Positions 23,475 through 36,662 are shown, numbered from the stretch's first letter. The stretch is DNA of 64,000 bases from Callaeas wilsoni (GCA_013398955.1 VWPU01017678.1:1-64000), one strand, 5' to 3'. The notes: a model not told the origin generated them from the letters alone. Numbers and translations are program-made.

Positions 23475-25183
23475 GCAGTGGGTGCTGTGCTGGGCTGGTC
23501 CCTGCCGCCTGGGCCGAGGGGACGTGGAGGCTGCTGGGCTGGCAGTCACCCCCTCCAGCGCGTCACCCAGCGCCAGCTGTTCCCAGGGCGTGGGCGTCCC
23601 TTTCCCGAGGGAGCGATGTGTTTCGGGGCAGGGAGTAGGATGGAGTGTTTCTGGTTGCTGCAGCTTGAGGTTTGAAACTGTTGTGTAGGCAGCGGGGGTC
23701 CCCAGGGGGGCACATGGATTTCCAGGGGTGGCCCGTGGGCCACAGAATGTCACCTGCCTTCTTGGTGGCCCCTGGGCTGTTGCGTGTGGGCGGTCGAGTG
23801 GACCGTGGAGTCCACTGTACCTCTTACCTCCAGTTTGCTCATTCAAGGAGAGATCTGTGTCATCAAGGAGCTGTGCAGGACAGCTTTGTGAAGGTGCTGG
23901 GAGAGTGGGAGGTGCCCAGCTCCGTTTGCAAGGGCTTGGTGTCTCCATGTCCACAAAGCCTGGCTGCAGGAGCCACGTGCCGAGGGGAGGGGTTCAGTGG
24001 CCTCACTGAGCTGGCTGATGAAGGATGCTGCCCTGGCCCTGGCCAGTCTGCTCTTTTACAGCACTATAGTATCTATTTATTTATGATTTCCGTGGGTGGT
24101 GTTTTGGATGATCTATTGAGCCAGAGTGAGATATTTTGAGGCACAGTGAGATATTTTAAAAACATCTCATCACTCTGGAAATATCCATGGTGCGATAGCT
24201 GTGTATTAGTCATTCGGAAAGGGAGTGATTTCAATGAAAGAAAAAACATTTCATCTTGTCAGAGCATTTTCACTCACTGTCTGCCAGGCAGCTCCTGTCA
24301 GTCTCCAGTCTCTGTGGCTGGTTTTACTCTTCTCAGGCTCTGCCTTTTTATTTTCTAACAAGAAATAAAATAAACCCTCTAATGGATATTGGTAGCTATG
24401 AACTCATCAATTGTCAGTAAGAAAGAGCCTGTGAAAAGATGCAATAAACCCTCTTTGTACTGGATTATTTCCCATGGGATTATTTCTCTCAGGGACTATC
24501 TGCATTTGGAAGGAGAAACTCCTTCTCCAGATATTGAACCTTGAAAAAAAACCCCTGCCCTCCAAAGTGATTTATCCCCCTGAAAAGTGAGAGTAACTCC
24601 AAAACCCTTGAATGTCAGCTGGAGACGCAGAATTAGGCTCAGAGAGAGCAGGAGGAGAGATGGTTTTATCCTAGGAGAGGAAAAAAAAAAACCCTGTTAA
24701 AAAACACAAATGATGAGGACTTGTCCTGCAAGGGAGAACAGCACAAAGCTGTTCAGCAAATGAAAAGCCAAATGAGCTGTGAAAACCTTACCACCATGGT
24801 AGGAGAGATTTTCTCTCGGAGGAAATCTGCCACAAATCACCTAATATTCAGCTTTGCACTGCCATTTGGGAAAATGCTCATCATATTCCGCTGGTCTCTG
24901 CTCCAGTTGATGTGTATCTGTAGCTGGGGTTTCTCTTGCGCAGCCCGCACGCCCGGGGAGGAGGTGATTCGGCCGAGATGCTCCCAAACTTTGATCATTC
25001 GCCATAATCAGGCAAAGAGTAGTTGCACTGCAGTTACACCGTGAGTGCTGTTCGCCGTTGCTCTGAGGGGCACAATTGCCATTGCCTCATGCAACAAGTA
25101 GATAAATGCTTCGATGACTCAAAATGATGCCTTTGTGGATAAATCATAGTGTAGATATTCCAAGTTTTCCCAGGGGACACAAT
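23475..25183. other. unique non-coding DNA
   Basis: No gene is supported. A short near-duplication, agtgagatatttt, occurs twice at 24126-24157. The interval 24880-25130 is well-balanced unique sequence with TGATCATTCGCCATAATC and tgcactgcagttac and could be a conserved non-coding element. The rest is A-rich intron-like DNA. Confidence 0.4.
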
Positions 25184-25379
25184 AATAGAATCATAGAATC
25201 AGTCTGGGTTGGAAGGGACCTCAAAGCTCATCCAGTCCCACCTCCGGCCGTGGCCAGGGACACCTTCCACTGGACCAGGTTGTTCCAAGCCCCGTCCAGC
25301 CTGGCCTGGGGCACTTCCAGGGATCCAGGGGCAGCCACAGCTTCTCTGGGCACCCTGTGCCAGGGCCTCACCACCCTCA
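25184..25379 (-). mobile_element. CR1 LINE 3'-end fragment
   Basis: Starts with the reverse complement of the CR1 tail (aatagaatcatagaatc), then ggttggaagggacctcaaag and gttccaagccccgtccagcc. It runs through cagggcctcaccaccctcaa, where similarity to the CR1 3' untranslated region ends. About 195 bases remain on the minus strand. It is 5'-truncated and non-functional. Confidence 0.95.
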
Positions 25380-27806
25380 AGCACATCTGAGGGCACCTCC
25401 TTGGTGAGAATGGGCTTGCACCTAAATGTTGTGGGAGATGTTTGGCTGCTGCTGTGGCTGCCCCTTGGCCATCTCCTTGGACGTTGGGGGTCTTGGCTGG
25501 GTTTTCTTTGCACCAGTGCTGAGCTCTGGCTGCATCCCTGTGCATGCCCACCCCACTTCCAGCCACTGCGGCCAGAGAAACTCCAGCCAGGGCTCTAAAA
25601 TAGAAACTATCTTAACTAAAGGGCAGGAGAGAAGCAGCCCCAGATGCCCTTGATGCCTTGGAGCCTTTTCTGCAGCTCCCCCAGGACAAAAGGGGCATCA
25701 CTCCCCATGAAAGCAGGAACTGGGGGGGATCAGGGTGCCACCTGCCCTGGAACAAGTGCCCATAAACCCCATCTTGCCAAAATCTGGGCTTGGCAGCAGT
25801 GACCTGTAACCTTTACGACTTTTGCCTATATTTTCCTGGCCAAATGAAATTAAAATGGCCAACCAGTGCCATTTCTTTCCTTTAACCTTTTCCCTTTCAT
25901 GTCCACACTTGACCCAAAATAATATTCTTTTGATTTGCACTTGGTGCTCCCTTGCTGGACACTAATTCAATTAACTCAGTTAATTAATTAACACAAGCTG
26001 ACCTCTTGCATTTCTTGGCCAGGGGCAGGACTTATCACCCATGTGGTGAATCCTCTGCTCTCCTGCCCCTGTGGCATGGCATCTTCTGCACCCCTTTGCT
26101 GATGGTGAGCATGTCCTCGTCCTGCGCCCCTGAGTCAGCACTCTGCTGCTGGCGTACTATTTCAGCTTGGGGGGAAAAAAAAAGAAGAAAGTTTCGGTAT
26201 TTAAAGTATTTAAGCAGATGGAAAGCCACAAACTACAGTCGGTGGAGGGAGCGTGTTTCATGACTAACAAAATATGCCAGGTAGGCCGTTCCACTTGAGA
26301 TATTTTCAGGAATATAATCACTTTCACACATCCTCATAAATTTGCCAAAGTGTTAGTTTTCCCCCATATGGATGGGGAGGATGCAGCATGTCATGACTGT
26401 TGCACGGCATCTTGAATGCTGTGTCTTCATGGCGTATTTTTTTTTTTTTCCTTTATTCCCCCCACCCTGGCTGTAATTGCAATTAAAGTTCGATTCACCC
26501 TTCCTCATCATTCGTGTAGGCAGAAGGTCATCCTTGAACGTTTCGGTGAGAGAGCTCCTTGGACAAGGCAGGGCAGAGGAAGCAGCAATTAAATCTCTAA
26601 TAATACCCCCAAAAAAGGACCGGGGTTGGACTGGAGCAGTGCCAGGGATGGTGTCCCCAGTGGGGTACCAGCAGGTGATAAAGGGATGCTCTAGGGGAGC
26701 CCCAAAGGCTGCATCCTTCCCATTGAGCTCCTTTGAATAGATGCTCCAGCCTCGCGCTGGGGTAAACAAATGCAAAATATTTTGAAGTCATTCAGTCTCA
26801 GCATTGGATTCTTTCTTTTCTTTCTGGTATCATGGCAAAATTAAATAAAAGGACCCGTTTTCTGCATGTTATTGATCTTTCACTCAAAATCTGGGCCCTT
26901 TTCCAGGAAAAATGAGCCCTTTTGTGAACAAAGAGACAGGCACCTTCCCAACAAAAGTCAGCTTTCAAATCCAATGTTCTGTGTGTTTGAAATTTCATGT
27001 TTCTGATAGGAAAATATCAATTTCACTCAAATTTGCAGAGCAGTGATGTGGTGCGGGGGGAGACGGCCCTGAATGGATTGATGAGCACTTGAAGGCCAGA
27101 TTGCCAGAGGGGTTTAAAAGCAAAAGAAAAAGCAACCTTGTCACTGATTTTGAGCAGCTTGTGTTTGAATCCAGAGCCAGGCTGTTGGGCTGGGGCTGGC
27201 CCTGCTGTCCTTTTCCCTTGGGGACCGAGAGCCTTCACTGTACACTGAGCATGTGGCAGGAGGGCTCAGCCCTTCTCTCCTGACCAAATCCCAGCCTCGG
27301 TGGTTCAGATACCCTTTTATTTTTAGCATGGTGGTGGCTGGAGCCAGGCTCTGAATCGGTGTGTGCTGGCCTTGCTCCATTACCTCGGTTGGATGCCCCA
27401 CTGAGAGCTGCCTGCTGGGGTCTCAGGCAAGCTGGGCTTTGCCAGCAATGTTTTACAGGTTAATTTGTCAAATCTCTGTAGCTCGATTATTTGTTGGTGG
27501 AGCCCTTGAGAATTGATGGGGAGGAGATGTGTTACGCTCCCTTGGACCGTGCTGCCACACGGATGCTCAGCTGTCGGGCAGGGCTGCTGGGCTGGGTGTC
27601 CTAAACACGTGCTCATAGTGCAGCCCATGACATTACCCCCACGGTAATGAGGGCGGCTGTGTTCCCCTGCTGCTGCATCCTTCTAGAGCAAGTAAATTGG
27701 TTTTTTTCATGTGTTCTCCCTGTGCCAGCAGCGGTGCTCCATCCTCGCTGTGATGTGGAGGGGATGGAGGTAGTGCTGGCTCAAGGGCGTTGTTCCCAGG
27801 GCTGTC
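25380..27806. other. unique non-coding DNA
   Basis: No gene or family is recognised. AT-rich homeodomain-like clusters (attcaattaactcagttaattaattaac) lie at 25964-25992. A poly-T run is at 26437-26450. The 26.2-27.1 kb segment is AT-rich and could hold conserved non-coding sequence. Confidence 0.4.
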
Positions 27807-27808
27807 CA

Positions 27809-27902
27809 TCACAGAATCATGGAATGGTTTGTGTTGGAAGGGACCTTAAAGATCATCTCATTTCACCCCTCTAGCATGGGCAGGGACACCTTCCACTAGA
27901 CC
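27809..27902 (-). mobile_element. CR1 LINE fragment, very short
   Basis: The run cacagaatcatggaatggtt then gtgttggaagggaccttaaa and gggcagggacaccttccact is CR1 3' untranslated sequence on the minus strand. Only about 95 bases are left and similarity stops after ccactagacc. Confidence 0.9.
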
Positions 27903-28500
27903 CGGCACCCTGCTCCTTGTTCTCTGCTACGTGGAAAGTTTGCCTGGTGCCTGGGCAGAGAAGTTCCCCCGCCCCGATGGGATTGCTCCCGGGGCTTTGC
28001 TCCCGGGCTGCGTGTGTAAGCTTGCTTATCTTTGGAAAGGCACGGTGGCGCTGACAAGCGGTGCAGGAGATGGGGGCAGTAGGTGGATCGTTTTTAGCAG
28101 CGCGCACGCACGGAGCAGACAGCTTGGGCATGTTCCAAAACACTTCCCACGCCCCCAGGCTGAATTTTAAGAAGCTGGGGCATCTGCACGTTCAAAACGC
28201 TACGGGGTGGAGGGGAAAAAAGGAAAAAAATCCCCAAGGCAGGCAGAGCAGCCAGCGCGTGGAAGGGGCAGGCAGCACCCAAAGGCTGATGTCTTGCTGC
28301 GGAAGGGAGTTTGTTGCAAAGGCTGAGCAGCTCCAAGCCGCTCTCCGGAGGGGCAGAGCACAGGTGAGCGTGGAGCAGCGGGCGCTGGCTTGCAAGCTGG
28401 TCTCGCTCTTGGTTGAGTGGGGGGAATGGGAAGAGGAGCTTGAGTTGCCCAGGAACGGCGCCCGGGTGAGTGCCTGCTCCTCCTGTCCATCTGGGGTGGT
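27903..28500. other. moderately CpG-rich unique DNA
   Basis: The stretch carries CG-rich spots (gcgcgcacgcacggagc near 28100) and a forward frame open from 28061 to 28660. Near 28467, CGCCCG|GGTGAGTG is a usable donor, but no convincing acceptor or conserved residues accompany it. I do not call an exon. Confidence 0.3.
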
Positions 28501-30825
28501 GCAGCCTTTGAGCTCCACACATTTGGGGGTCCCAGAGCCTTGCAGTAAGAGGGGGGTTAGTGGGGGGGGTGGTCCTGTCTTCCTTATGGTGATGGGAATG
28601 AGCCCTGTGCTCATCCCACCTTTGGTGTTTCCAGGGGCTGCCTGGGATCCTGCCCATTAATAGCAGGAGATGCCCCACTGATTTCTTTCTGTGGGGCAGC
28701 CCTGGTGTGCGGGACCAGCCTCATCCCCTTCTGCATCTCCTGGGGAAGCTGAAACAAGCAGGCAGTGGGCAGGGATTGATGTTGGGAACATACAAGCTCT
28801 GGGCTTGCACCGGCTGGCTGGGGGCTATTTCAGCCCTACCGGGGCTCCCTGGGGCAGGCTGGGATATCCAGCCCGAGCAAGGAACCTCTGTGGGATGGAG
28901 GACAACCTGTGTGTACGGTCCAGCAGAGTCTTGGGTCCCCTGGAGTGATGGTCTGGAGTTCCTTTCTGAGTCCTAGTATAGCTTTGGAAAAGTAGCTTCA
29001 GGCTGTGAAGGTTGGGAGGTTTCGGTGCTGGGTGTCCAGTTTACATGCTGAGAACAGCCCCAGTTCTTGCTGTTGCTGCCCCTTTGGGATCCAAGGTCCC
29101 TGCTCCTGGTGGAATGGGGTCTCGGAGGTCTTGCACTGAAGCGTCAGGAAGGGACAGGTGTAAATCTGGAGAGCCCAAGCTGCCGTCCGCGTTCCTCAGA
29201 TCACCGATCCGGTGTGCGCTCTGCGATCCAAGGGTGGGGAGCGCGCCCATCCGCACGTTCCGTTGAGATCCCGTTGGCGCTGCTGGCGAGGAGGATGATG
29301 GCGTGGCATCCTGGCAGCCTGAAGCCATCCCTGTAGGGTGGCTGGGCTCTGACAGCTCCCTCCCATCTCGCTGGGCCAGGCATGGGGGATGCTCCTCCCG
29401 ACGCATCACGTGCACGAGGGGCATCTTCCCAGCGCTCCCCGTGGCTGCCTCCTGGGCTGCTCCTGCCTCCACGGCTGCCTCCCGTGCCGCTCGGCTGATG
29501 CTCTGGCAGCGGGCAGCTCGCGCTCTGCCCTTCTCCTGGCAAAGCTGATGGCTTATTTAAATGTGACTTTTGCCTGGTGAGGAGACAGGGAAACTTGTGA
29601 GGAGCGAAAACTAGAGAAGTCCACGGGGGGAGATTTAAAAGCCTCCAAGATCAGAACTTTTTTCCTTTCATTTTGGGAAAAGAAGACTTCTTGGGAAGCC
29701 TCCACTTCCTAAGTATCCCTCCAGAAGAGGCTTAAACAGACTCTGAGTTAGGCACTTTGTAAGTCTCTTGGTACCAGCAGAAGTAGTGCTCTCCACGGTG
29801 TCCTCATCCCCTGGTAGCCTCATGGCAAGGAGCAGCCCCTTGGCAATGGGTGTTTCTGGGATCCTTCTGTCCCTCGTCCCTTGGGTGGGCAGGAGTACCT
29901 TTGCACCTCTGGCACCCAGGGGAGGAGTACAAGGCCCTCCCGGTGCTAAACACAGGATGCTCTGCTGTGCTCCCCAGGGCGAGGAGGAGGAGGAGGAGGA
30001 AGGCAGAGAGGGATGGGAATGGACCTGGCGTGCCCCGGGGGACTGGCTTGTTTCTGCTAATTAGCACTGTAACCAGCCGTGGCACAGCCCGGGGCTCCTG
30101 CAGATAATTACCTTGCTAGGTGCTGGGAAGGGAGCAGAAAGACTTGCTGTCCACGGGGACTTGAAAACTTCCCCATTCTTGAACAGATTTGGGAAAGGCA
30201 ACTCAAAAAGAATCATATGGATATATATTTTAACGGAGCAATTTCTGCCAGGCAGGCTGGCCAATTTGTTACTGAGGTGACACATTTGGTTTTAGCTATA
30301 AGAATCAAGATTTTTTGGCTTCTCTCCTTTTTCAGTCCCTAGGGCAGGAGGTGGCTAAGTCGTAGGAAAGCTGCACGAGTACAGGCTTGGGGTTCTGGCT
30401 TCCTCCTGACCGAGCATTTATAAGCTCATGGATGTTTCATAGAGCAGGGGGAGAAAAATAAATCTGGGAGTGTCCCCAGTCTGCTCACTGCGGCTCGCCT
30501 CGGTTTCCATTGGGCCAGGGTATCCTGCCAGCCCTGTGTGTGCGGCTGTGCAGACTCTGCCCGAGGGCTGCCGGGGGTCCTGGCCCCAGGGCCGGCTGCT
30601 CCGCCGCCCTGAGCCCGGCTCCCCGGAGCTGCCCGCGGCTCCCCGCCAGTGGTGCCAGGGCTGTGCCCCAAGTGCTGTCCCTTGTGTGCTCCTTGTGCCC
30701 GACGGGTGGGATCGCTGCTGGCCAAGGAGCATCTGTGCTCTCCTCGCACCTCTCATGAGGGCCAGGGACCTCATTAGCTGCCTCCATCTCCTCTCTCCTC
30801 TGTTTATCTCCAGTTTTTCAAACGT
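28501..30825. other. unique non-coding DNA, GC-rich in part
   Basis: No domain or repeat family is recognised. A (GAG)n run is at about 29980-30000. The stretch 30500-30660 is GC-rich. A block near 30180-30330 is AT-rich. Confidence 0.35.
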
Positions 30826-30833
30826 TTGCCTGA

Positions 30834-30871
30834 TTTTTTTTTTTTTTTATTATGTCTTTTTTTTTTTCCTA
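30834..30871. repeat. poly-T tracts
   Basis: Two T runs separated by attatgtc. Simple sequence of no coding relevance. Confidence 0.9.
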
Positions 30872-31390
30872 GCTGGAAGGGAGAAATGATTGTGTGAGTC
30901 ATGATAGGGCCTGACAGCTCCCTTCGTGCCCCGCCAGGCTCTACCGAAATCGGGGCTGGGGGGCAGGGCTGCAGTGACTGCTGCCCATACAGGTCCTGCT
31001 GCAGAGGGACACGGGGTGGGGAGTGGGGAACAGGCACGGCAGCCTTTCCCCATCATCACCCGTTAACCCTTTGGTCTGTGGTGCTTGGCAGAGGGTCTGG
31101 CAAAGCTCAGGCCTCCAAGGAGGGATTGCAGGCAGATTTGTGATTTTCCTTGGGAGAGTAGAGGGGACATCATGACACTGGGTGGCAGGAGAGCAGCAGG
31201 GTAGGAACAGCTTGAGATGAAAGCCCAGTGTAGCCAGCCCTGCCTCTGTCCCGTCTGTAGGGCATTTGGGGCCATGCTGAGCTGGAGGATAGCTCTTGGC
31301 CACATGCATGTACCTTGTGCAGGAACAGGCTGAGATGACAGGCTTGTCTGGTCAGCGGATTTGTCCCCATTGCAGTGCACCCAGGATGTC

Positions 31391-31456
31391 TGCTTCCACA
31401 GAGTGGGGTGCCAGGCTGGTGCTTCCACACAGAGTGGGGTGCCAGGCTGGTGCTCC
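31391..31456. repeat. ~31 bp tandem repeat, two copies
   Basis: The phrase gagtggggtgccaggctggt occurs twice, flanked by gcttccaca and gcttccacaca. The copies differ by a two-base insertion. Confidence 0.85.
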
Positions 31457-34400
31457 CCATGGCATCTCCCTGCTGAAGGTGTACAGCCACTTGGTACCAA
31501 GCATAGAAGGATGCAGGGGATGGCAATTCCTCCTCCGCCTCCTCGCTGAGGGCTGGGGGTGCCAAACCGCATCTCCATCTGCCAGTCCTGTCTTGTTGGC
31601 AACCTCAGTCCCCCTTCCTCCACACCCCATCTCCCTCTGGAAAACCAGCAGTAATTCTTACTCAGTGCTGTCTCACGGATCATTACTTTGGAAATCCCAG
31701 GGAGAAGGGTGCTTGCCCATGGTCCTGTGTGGCCAGTGCCATCCTCTGCAGCCCATCGCCACCCTGGCACTGGAGGAGGGCAGGGCCATCCTCACCTCTT
31801 CCTCGCTGCTCTGGGATGATCCCAGCATCTCGCCTGTGCTTTTTATAGCCCATGCTTCCCAGCAGGCTCACCAGCTGACCTGGATACAGCCACACCGCAT
31901 TTGGGCTGCGCTCCCCTGCTCCGTCCGTGTGCTGGGGTGGGCTGGTTTGTCAGTGCTCGTTGGCACCCCAGGTTGCTCTCACAAAGACAGAAGCATCCGT
32001 CATCCTGCTCTTGCGTCAAGCGTTTCCAGTCCAGGCCGGGTAATAGGGGTTGCTGCGAGCACGCGCCTCCGGATCTCTGCTCCGCGGGGATCCCTTCTCT
32101 TTAGCAGGTGCTTTTTCTCCCAGATGCTGTTCTGCAGAGAGGAAACAGGGACAAATTAGCATCCCTGGCATTTCTGGCTTTCCCCACTCCTTGCCTGCCA
32201 GCCTCCCCTCCCTTCTCTTTTTAAAGAGATTCAGGTCACGCCTGGAATTAGGGCTCCCTGAACTGCAGTGGAAGAGCTTTTAAACTGCTTACCATCGATT
32301 AGATGGAGTAGTTGGGGTTTGGTTTGCACCCCACCGCTGTCCTCAGCTCTGGGTGGGTGTTCACAGCACATTCCTCCTTCCAAGGCCTTTGCCGTCATGG
32401 GCTCCTCCCTGCACAGGTGGGTCTGGGGCCCTGGGGGCTGCTCCCCGCTTTGCACCCCGCTAGCAGCCAGCTGCTCTCGACACAGAGACCTTGCAGGAAG
32501 GCATTTTATTTAGCCGGCTTCGTTTATCGCGGCGCTCCGGCTGGGATTAGACACAGATAAGACGATCAATAAATCCTCCTCTTGGCTGAGATGTGCCGTG
32601 AATTTTTTGGGAAAGGGTAGGGAAAGGAGGGCACCCATTCAAAGGCAGCACGACTGGCTGGAGGTGAGGGAGGGGACAGCCAACGCTTCGAGGCGGTGGC
32701 ACAGGGGGGACCCCGCCGTGATCCCACCGCCAGTTTGTAAGAAGGCATCTGTATGTGGTAGAGGAGAAAAGAAACCCCGCGCCGCCGCTGCGGCTGGTGT
32801 GACTGTACCGCCCGAGAAAGTAGGTCAGGCTGTGCTGCAGAGCCCGGCACGAGCCCCCAGCTCAGTGGGACACCCAGCTCTCCCCAGATCCCCCTCAGCC
32901 CTCTGCTCACAGCCAGGCACAGCCAGCCCCACGCCAAAGGCAGCTGTGGGGCTGGGTTGGCATCGGCCCCTCACCCCGGTGTCTGGGCCCCTCTTTGGTC
33001 CTGCCGTGGTGGCTCTGGGTGAGGGTGGCAGTGTGGGATCCGTGCAAGAGCAGAGCCAGAGCTGGACGGAGGACAGAGCAGGAGGGAGGGGAGGCAGTGC
33101 TGCGTCTCTCCTGCCTGCATCCCTCAGCTGCTCTCCTGTCTCCAGTGAGGATTTGGCTGCAGGAGGGATGTAGGATGCAACCCCAGCACCAGAAAGGAGC
33201 AGCCGTTTCTCCATCTCCCCAGAATTTTGGGGTCTCGCACTAGCTGGGGGTGGGCAAAGCTCAGGGACACGCCCCCCCCCCCCTTTTCTGGGACTGTTTT
33301 CTGCATTGTCAGGGAGATTTGGGGAGGGAAAAAAAAGTGGTTAAAGGCAGAGGCTAATGCCTAAATCTGCAGGGATTTTGGGTATCTCACAGGGATTTCA
33401 AAGCCTCCCTCAGAGGGGAAGGAGGAACAGGACAGGACGAATGATGGAGTTCCTGTGGCTAGGGCTCAGGCAGGACAGGAGGATGGCCGAGCTTGGCTCA
33501 GGAGGATGGCTCGTTCCATCATCACTTCCAGGAAGGTTTCTTGGCTGCTGGGGAGAGGGGAAAATTAAGATGTGTTTTCAAGACGGAGGTGTTCCAAGTG
33601 CAGATCCAGAGTGTTTCCCTGGCACAGCACTTGGCTGTAGCTGTAGGAGCCCGTTGGGAGATGGAAGGAAACTCTGGAACTGCCTTTGCCACTGCACACA
33701 GCTGGGCTGTGGCTCCTGGACACTTTGTGGGGAGGGATGCTGTGGGGCTGGATCACAGCCACAGGAGCACGGCTTGCTGCAGCCGGGGGCCCGGGACTGC
33801 CAGCCTCAGGGAGGTGACAGCCTCACGCTAACGTGGCTCTGGTGATGCCATGACCCAGGGGTGGGCAGGGACACTGTGACCTCCAACAAGGACCTGACTG
33901 ATCTGAGAGGGCCGGTGGTGAAGACGCAGTGAGCTGAGCGAGGAATAAATTGAGTGTGTACATCACAGGCAGGTCTGGGCTTTATTGATTTTCAATGAAA
34001 GGCTGTGTCATGAATTTTTCTTTCCCACTGTATTTGCTGGAAAGTTGCATCTCCTCTCCAAGCATTAACCACTAACTAGAGAGCTCATTTTTCGCCCCCC
34101 AGGAGATGCCCCGGGGGGAGGCAGGTTTGCACATGGTCTTTTTAAGCGTGTGATGGATGCAGCAGCTCTGCTAATCCAACACCAGAAGAGAAAGCCGGTG
34201 TTAGCAGCGGAAAATGTTATGTCCAGCAGTTCAAGTGACTTATTGCTAAGGGCATGCATGTGTGATGTGTCTTATTTGATGGGCTGCTCCAGGATCCGTC
34301 TGGGAATGGTGTCCTGCTGTCCCCAAGAGGGACAGGGCATCATCTGGGTGTTGTCACTGCTTTTGCTGGTTTGCCTTTCCTCTCAATGACAGGAGGACTC

Positions 34401-34934
34401 TCAAAGAGAGGGAGCATATTCCCTATGGCAGAACCCTTTTGGAAGCTCCTGTTGCATCCTGCTTTTAAACTGGTGTTCAGAATTTGGAGCATCTCTTTAA
34501 TCTTGAAGTCATTGTTTTTAAACATTAAAGAACATTTGGGAATGAGTATAGCACGAAATGTTTTAGGAGATATTTCTCCCCATCTTCAGAAACTCTTACA
34601 GATCTTCTTTGCTTCTTTATGAATGTGTTGAGGATGTAGGGGAAAGCATTGAAACCAGCTGAGGGATTTAAAAACAGATAACCAATGGAGAAAGTTGGAG
34701 AGGCTTAGGATGGGTTTGTCTGGAAAAGAGGTAATAGAGAGGAGGGGTTTGGCTAGAAAAAAGGTGACGGAGAGATGTTTTACCAGGTTTTGGGTAGCAC
34801 TGTGCAGTGAGATGTGCAGCGACAGCGGCTTGTGTCCTCACAGGGAGAGGCTGGGAAGCCTTGCAGGGTTGGGAATTCAGTTGGAAATGTGCTGGAAGGG
34901 TTAATTCTGGTGCCTGGATGTAACTGGATGCACT
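31457..34934. other. unique non-coding DNA
   Basis: Contains GC-rich parts with overlapping chance frames (32.6-33.2 kb), a poly-C run at about 33271-33284, and (at 34350-34620) AT-rich sequence. No exon pair, RNA or transposon is supported. Confidence 0.4.
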
Positions 34935-35110
34935 GAAGCTGAAGTGGAGCAGTATGCAAATCTATCCACTTTCATAAACTGCTTAATTAGGCGAATGTTA
35001 ATGAGACGTTAATTACTGTTGTGCCGGCGAATCCCACGGAACGGAGATTATGTTTCTCTTCAAACATCCAGTCTTAATTATAACTTGCGCTTAATTCCAC
35101 TGTCTTGCTT
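34935..35110. promoter_or_regulatory. candidate conserved enhancer: octamer plus TAATTA cluster
   Basis: An exact POU octamer, ATGCAAAT, lies at 34954-34961. TAATTA follows at 34984-34989 and again at 35010-35015, with TTAATGAG between, and more TTAATTA-like cores at 35070-35100. POU and homeodomain sites clustered in repeat-free AT-rich DNA between GC-rich flanks is the pattern of many vertebrate developmental enhancers. Conservation has not been tested. Confidence 0.35.
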
Positions 35111-35760
35111 GGGACGGAGCTGGGTAGGGAGGACGAGCGCCAGCTCCCATGGCTGCCCGCCTGCAGAGCATCTCCCATCCTTGCCCACGCCGTGCTGGTG
35201 GCTCTGGGAGATGGGGATGGGCAGCACGGGTGGCTTGGGGACGGTGGCTGTGAATCCTTCGCTTGCAGCCATCTCCTCGTGCTCGGGTCCAGCCTGGCAG
35301 CAAACCCTCCAGCTGCCTGCTGTGAGCAGGCCGCGGTGGAAAGTCTCATGTCACGTGTAAAAGCTCCCGTGTTTTTCCTTCGTGGGCTTGAGAAGCCTTC
35401 GTGAAGTCCTTGTTGGTGCCCCGTGCGCTCCAGGGATGCCACACTGCTCTGCTCTGGAGGTGCCTGCCCCAGACTGGTCAGACTGGGGTAGGCAACGTGA
35501 GCATCCAGCCTGTGCCTTGTCCCCTCGTCCCTCACTCTCTGTTCCTACCTGCCTTGGCCTTCCCAGTAGGACTGCAAATGCATTCTGTTGCCTGTGATTT
35601 CCAGTTCCTGTATGGGTTTTGTGGCAAATTGCCAGAGGTCTTGCTTCCAGAGTGCCTGGCACACATGAATATTTTTAAAGTATGGCTTCCACCTGGAGAT
35701 CAGCAAGAGATAACAGCAGCGATGAGCAGAGAAATGGCTTCTCATTTTCAATTTGAACAC

Positions 35761-35812
35761 TTATTCTTATTCTTATTCTTATTCTTATTCTTATTCTTAT
35801 TCATTATTATTT
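35761..35812. repeat. (TTATTC)n microsatellite
   Basis: At least seven perfect TTATTC units followed by a diverged attattatttt tail. It reads as a Phe/Leu-rich or Ser/Tyr-rich frame depending on phase, which accounts for apparent low-complexity peptides. Confidence 0.95.
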
Positions 35813-36438
35813 TACACAGCTTTCATTAAAGTTCAGGATAATATGAGGCCTTCAAATGAGGTAATGGCGAGCCGTGGAAGCTGCATCCTCCGGGGTTTTT
35901 GGCTGGTTTTCCTCTGTGCTTTGCTGGCTTGCTGGAACCTCTGGGCTAACCGCAGGGTTCTCTGGCTCGTTGCTCATTGCTGCCAGTTGGGTGGCAGAGA
36001 GGACAGCATCTGAAGGCTGACACACGAGGTTAGGGCTCCATCAGAGCTTTTTTGGTACCCCTGCAGAAGACTTCCAGTGGCCAGGCTCTTTATCCCCAGG
36101 GAGGCGTTTGCCTTGCCGCTGCTGGTGGTGGGAGAGCCCAAGGGCTGCCTGCTCCGCTCCTCCTGGCACGAGTTTCACGTGCCCAGCAAAGAGGATTTTA
36201 ATCACACACACAGTGGCATCTGCATGCTCCGAGCTTGTCGCCAGAAACCTGCAGCTGAGAGCAGTGACAATCTTCACCCCAGGCCTCTCTGATGGCCGGC
36301 AGTGTCTGGGGAAGCTGCCCCGGGGTCGGAGTCACTTTGGATTTCCTCTGCAGAAAGCGTGTTATCCCCCGAGCGATGATTCTCCGCATTGGGTGTTTTC
36401 AATTACAAAGGGTGTCAGTTTAGGTTTCGTTTCCTGTG

Positions 36439-36439
36439 N
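36439..36439. other. single undetermined base (N) before a T run
   Basis: One N precedes ttttttctttt. Unlike the N at 21754, the flanks are not duplicated, so this looks like an ambiguous homopolymer base rather than a joined overlap. Confidence 0.8.
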
Positions 36440-36624
36440 TTTTTTCTTTTCTTCCCTCTGTTCTGACTCTGCTGTTTGATTCCAGACAGGTTTGATATTT
36501 CCTCTCCCAGCAAGCCGGCAAGCCCTGGGGACTTTTGTGGGCGGCTCCTTTGATCGAAGGCACTGTCCCTCGGAGAGGGATGGGCTGGGCTGGGCTGGAG
36601 GACCAGGAGCCGCCAGGATAGGGA

Positions 36625-36662
36625 TGCACCCATGGCAGCACCCACGGCAGCACCCACGGGGC
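36625..36662. repeat. 15 bp tandem repeat (cacccacggcagcac)
   Basis: The unit gcacccacggca is repeated about three times with one atgg variant. Low-complexity. Confidence 0.75.

Noticed and set aside
23020..23688. 222-codon repeat protein
   Set aside because: The peptide repeat is the 49 bp minisatellite read in rotating frames; all three phases are open.
28061..28660. 199-codon plus frame with a donor near 28467
   Set aside because: No convincing acceptor, no domain, and overlapping minus-strand frames of 106-194 codons. Left as unexplained GC-rich DNA.
31296..32159. 287-codon plus-strand open frame
   Set aside because: It runs through a 31 bp tandem repeat, overlaps minus-strand frames of 131-235 codons and shows no family signature. 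Chance frame in GC-rich DNA.
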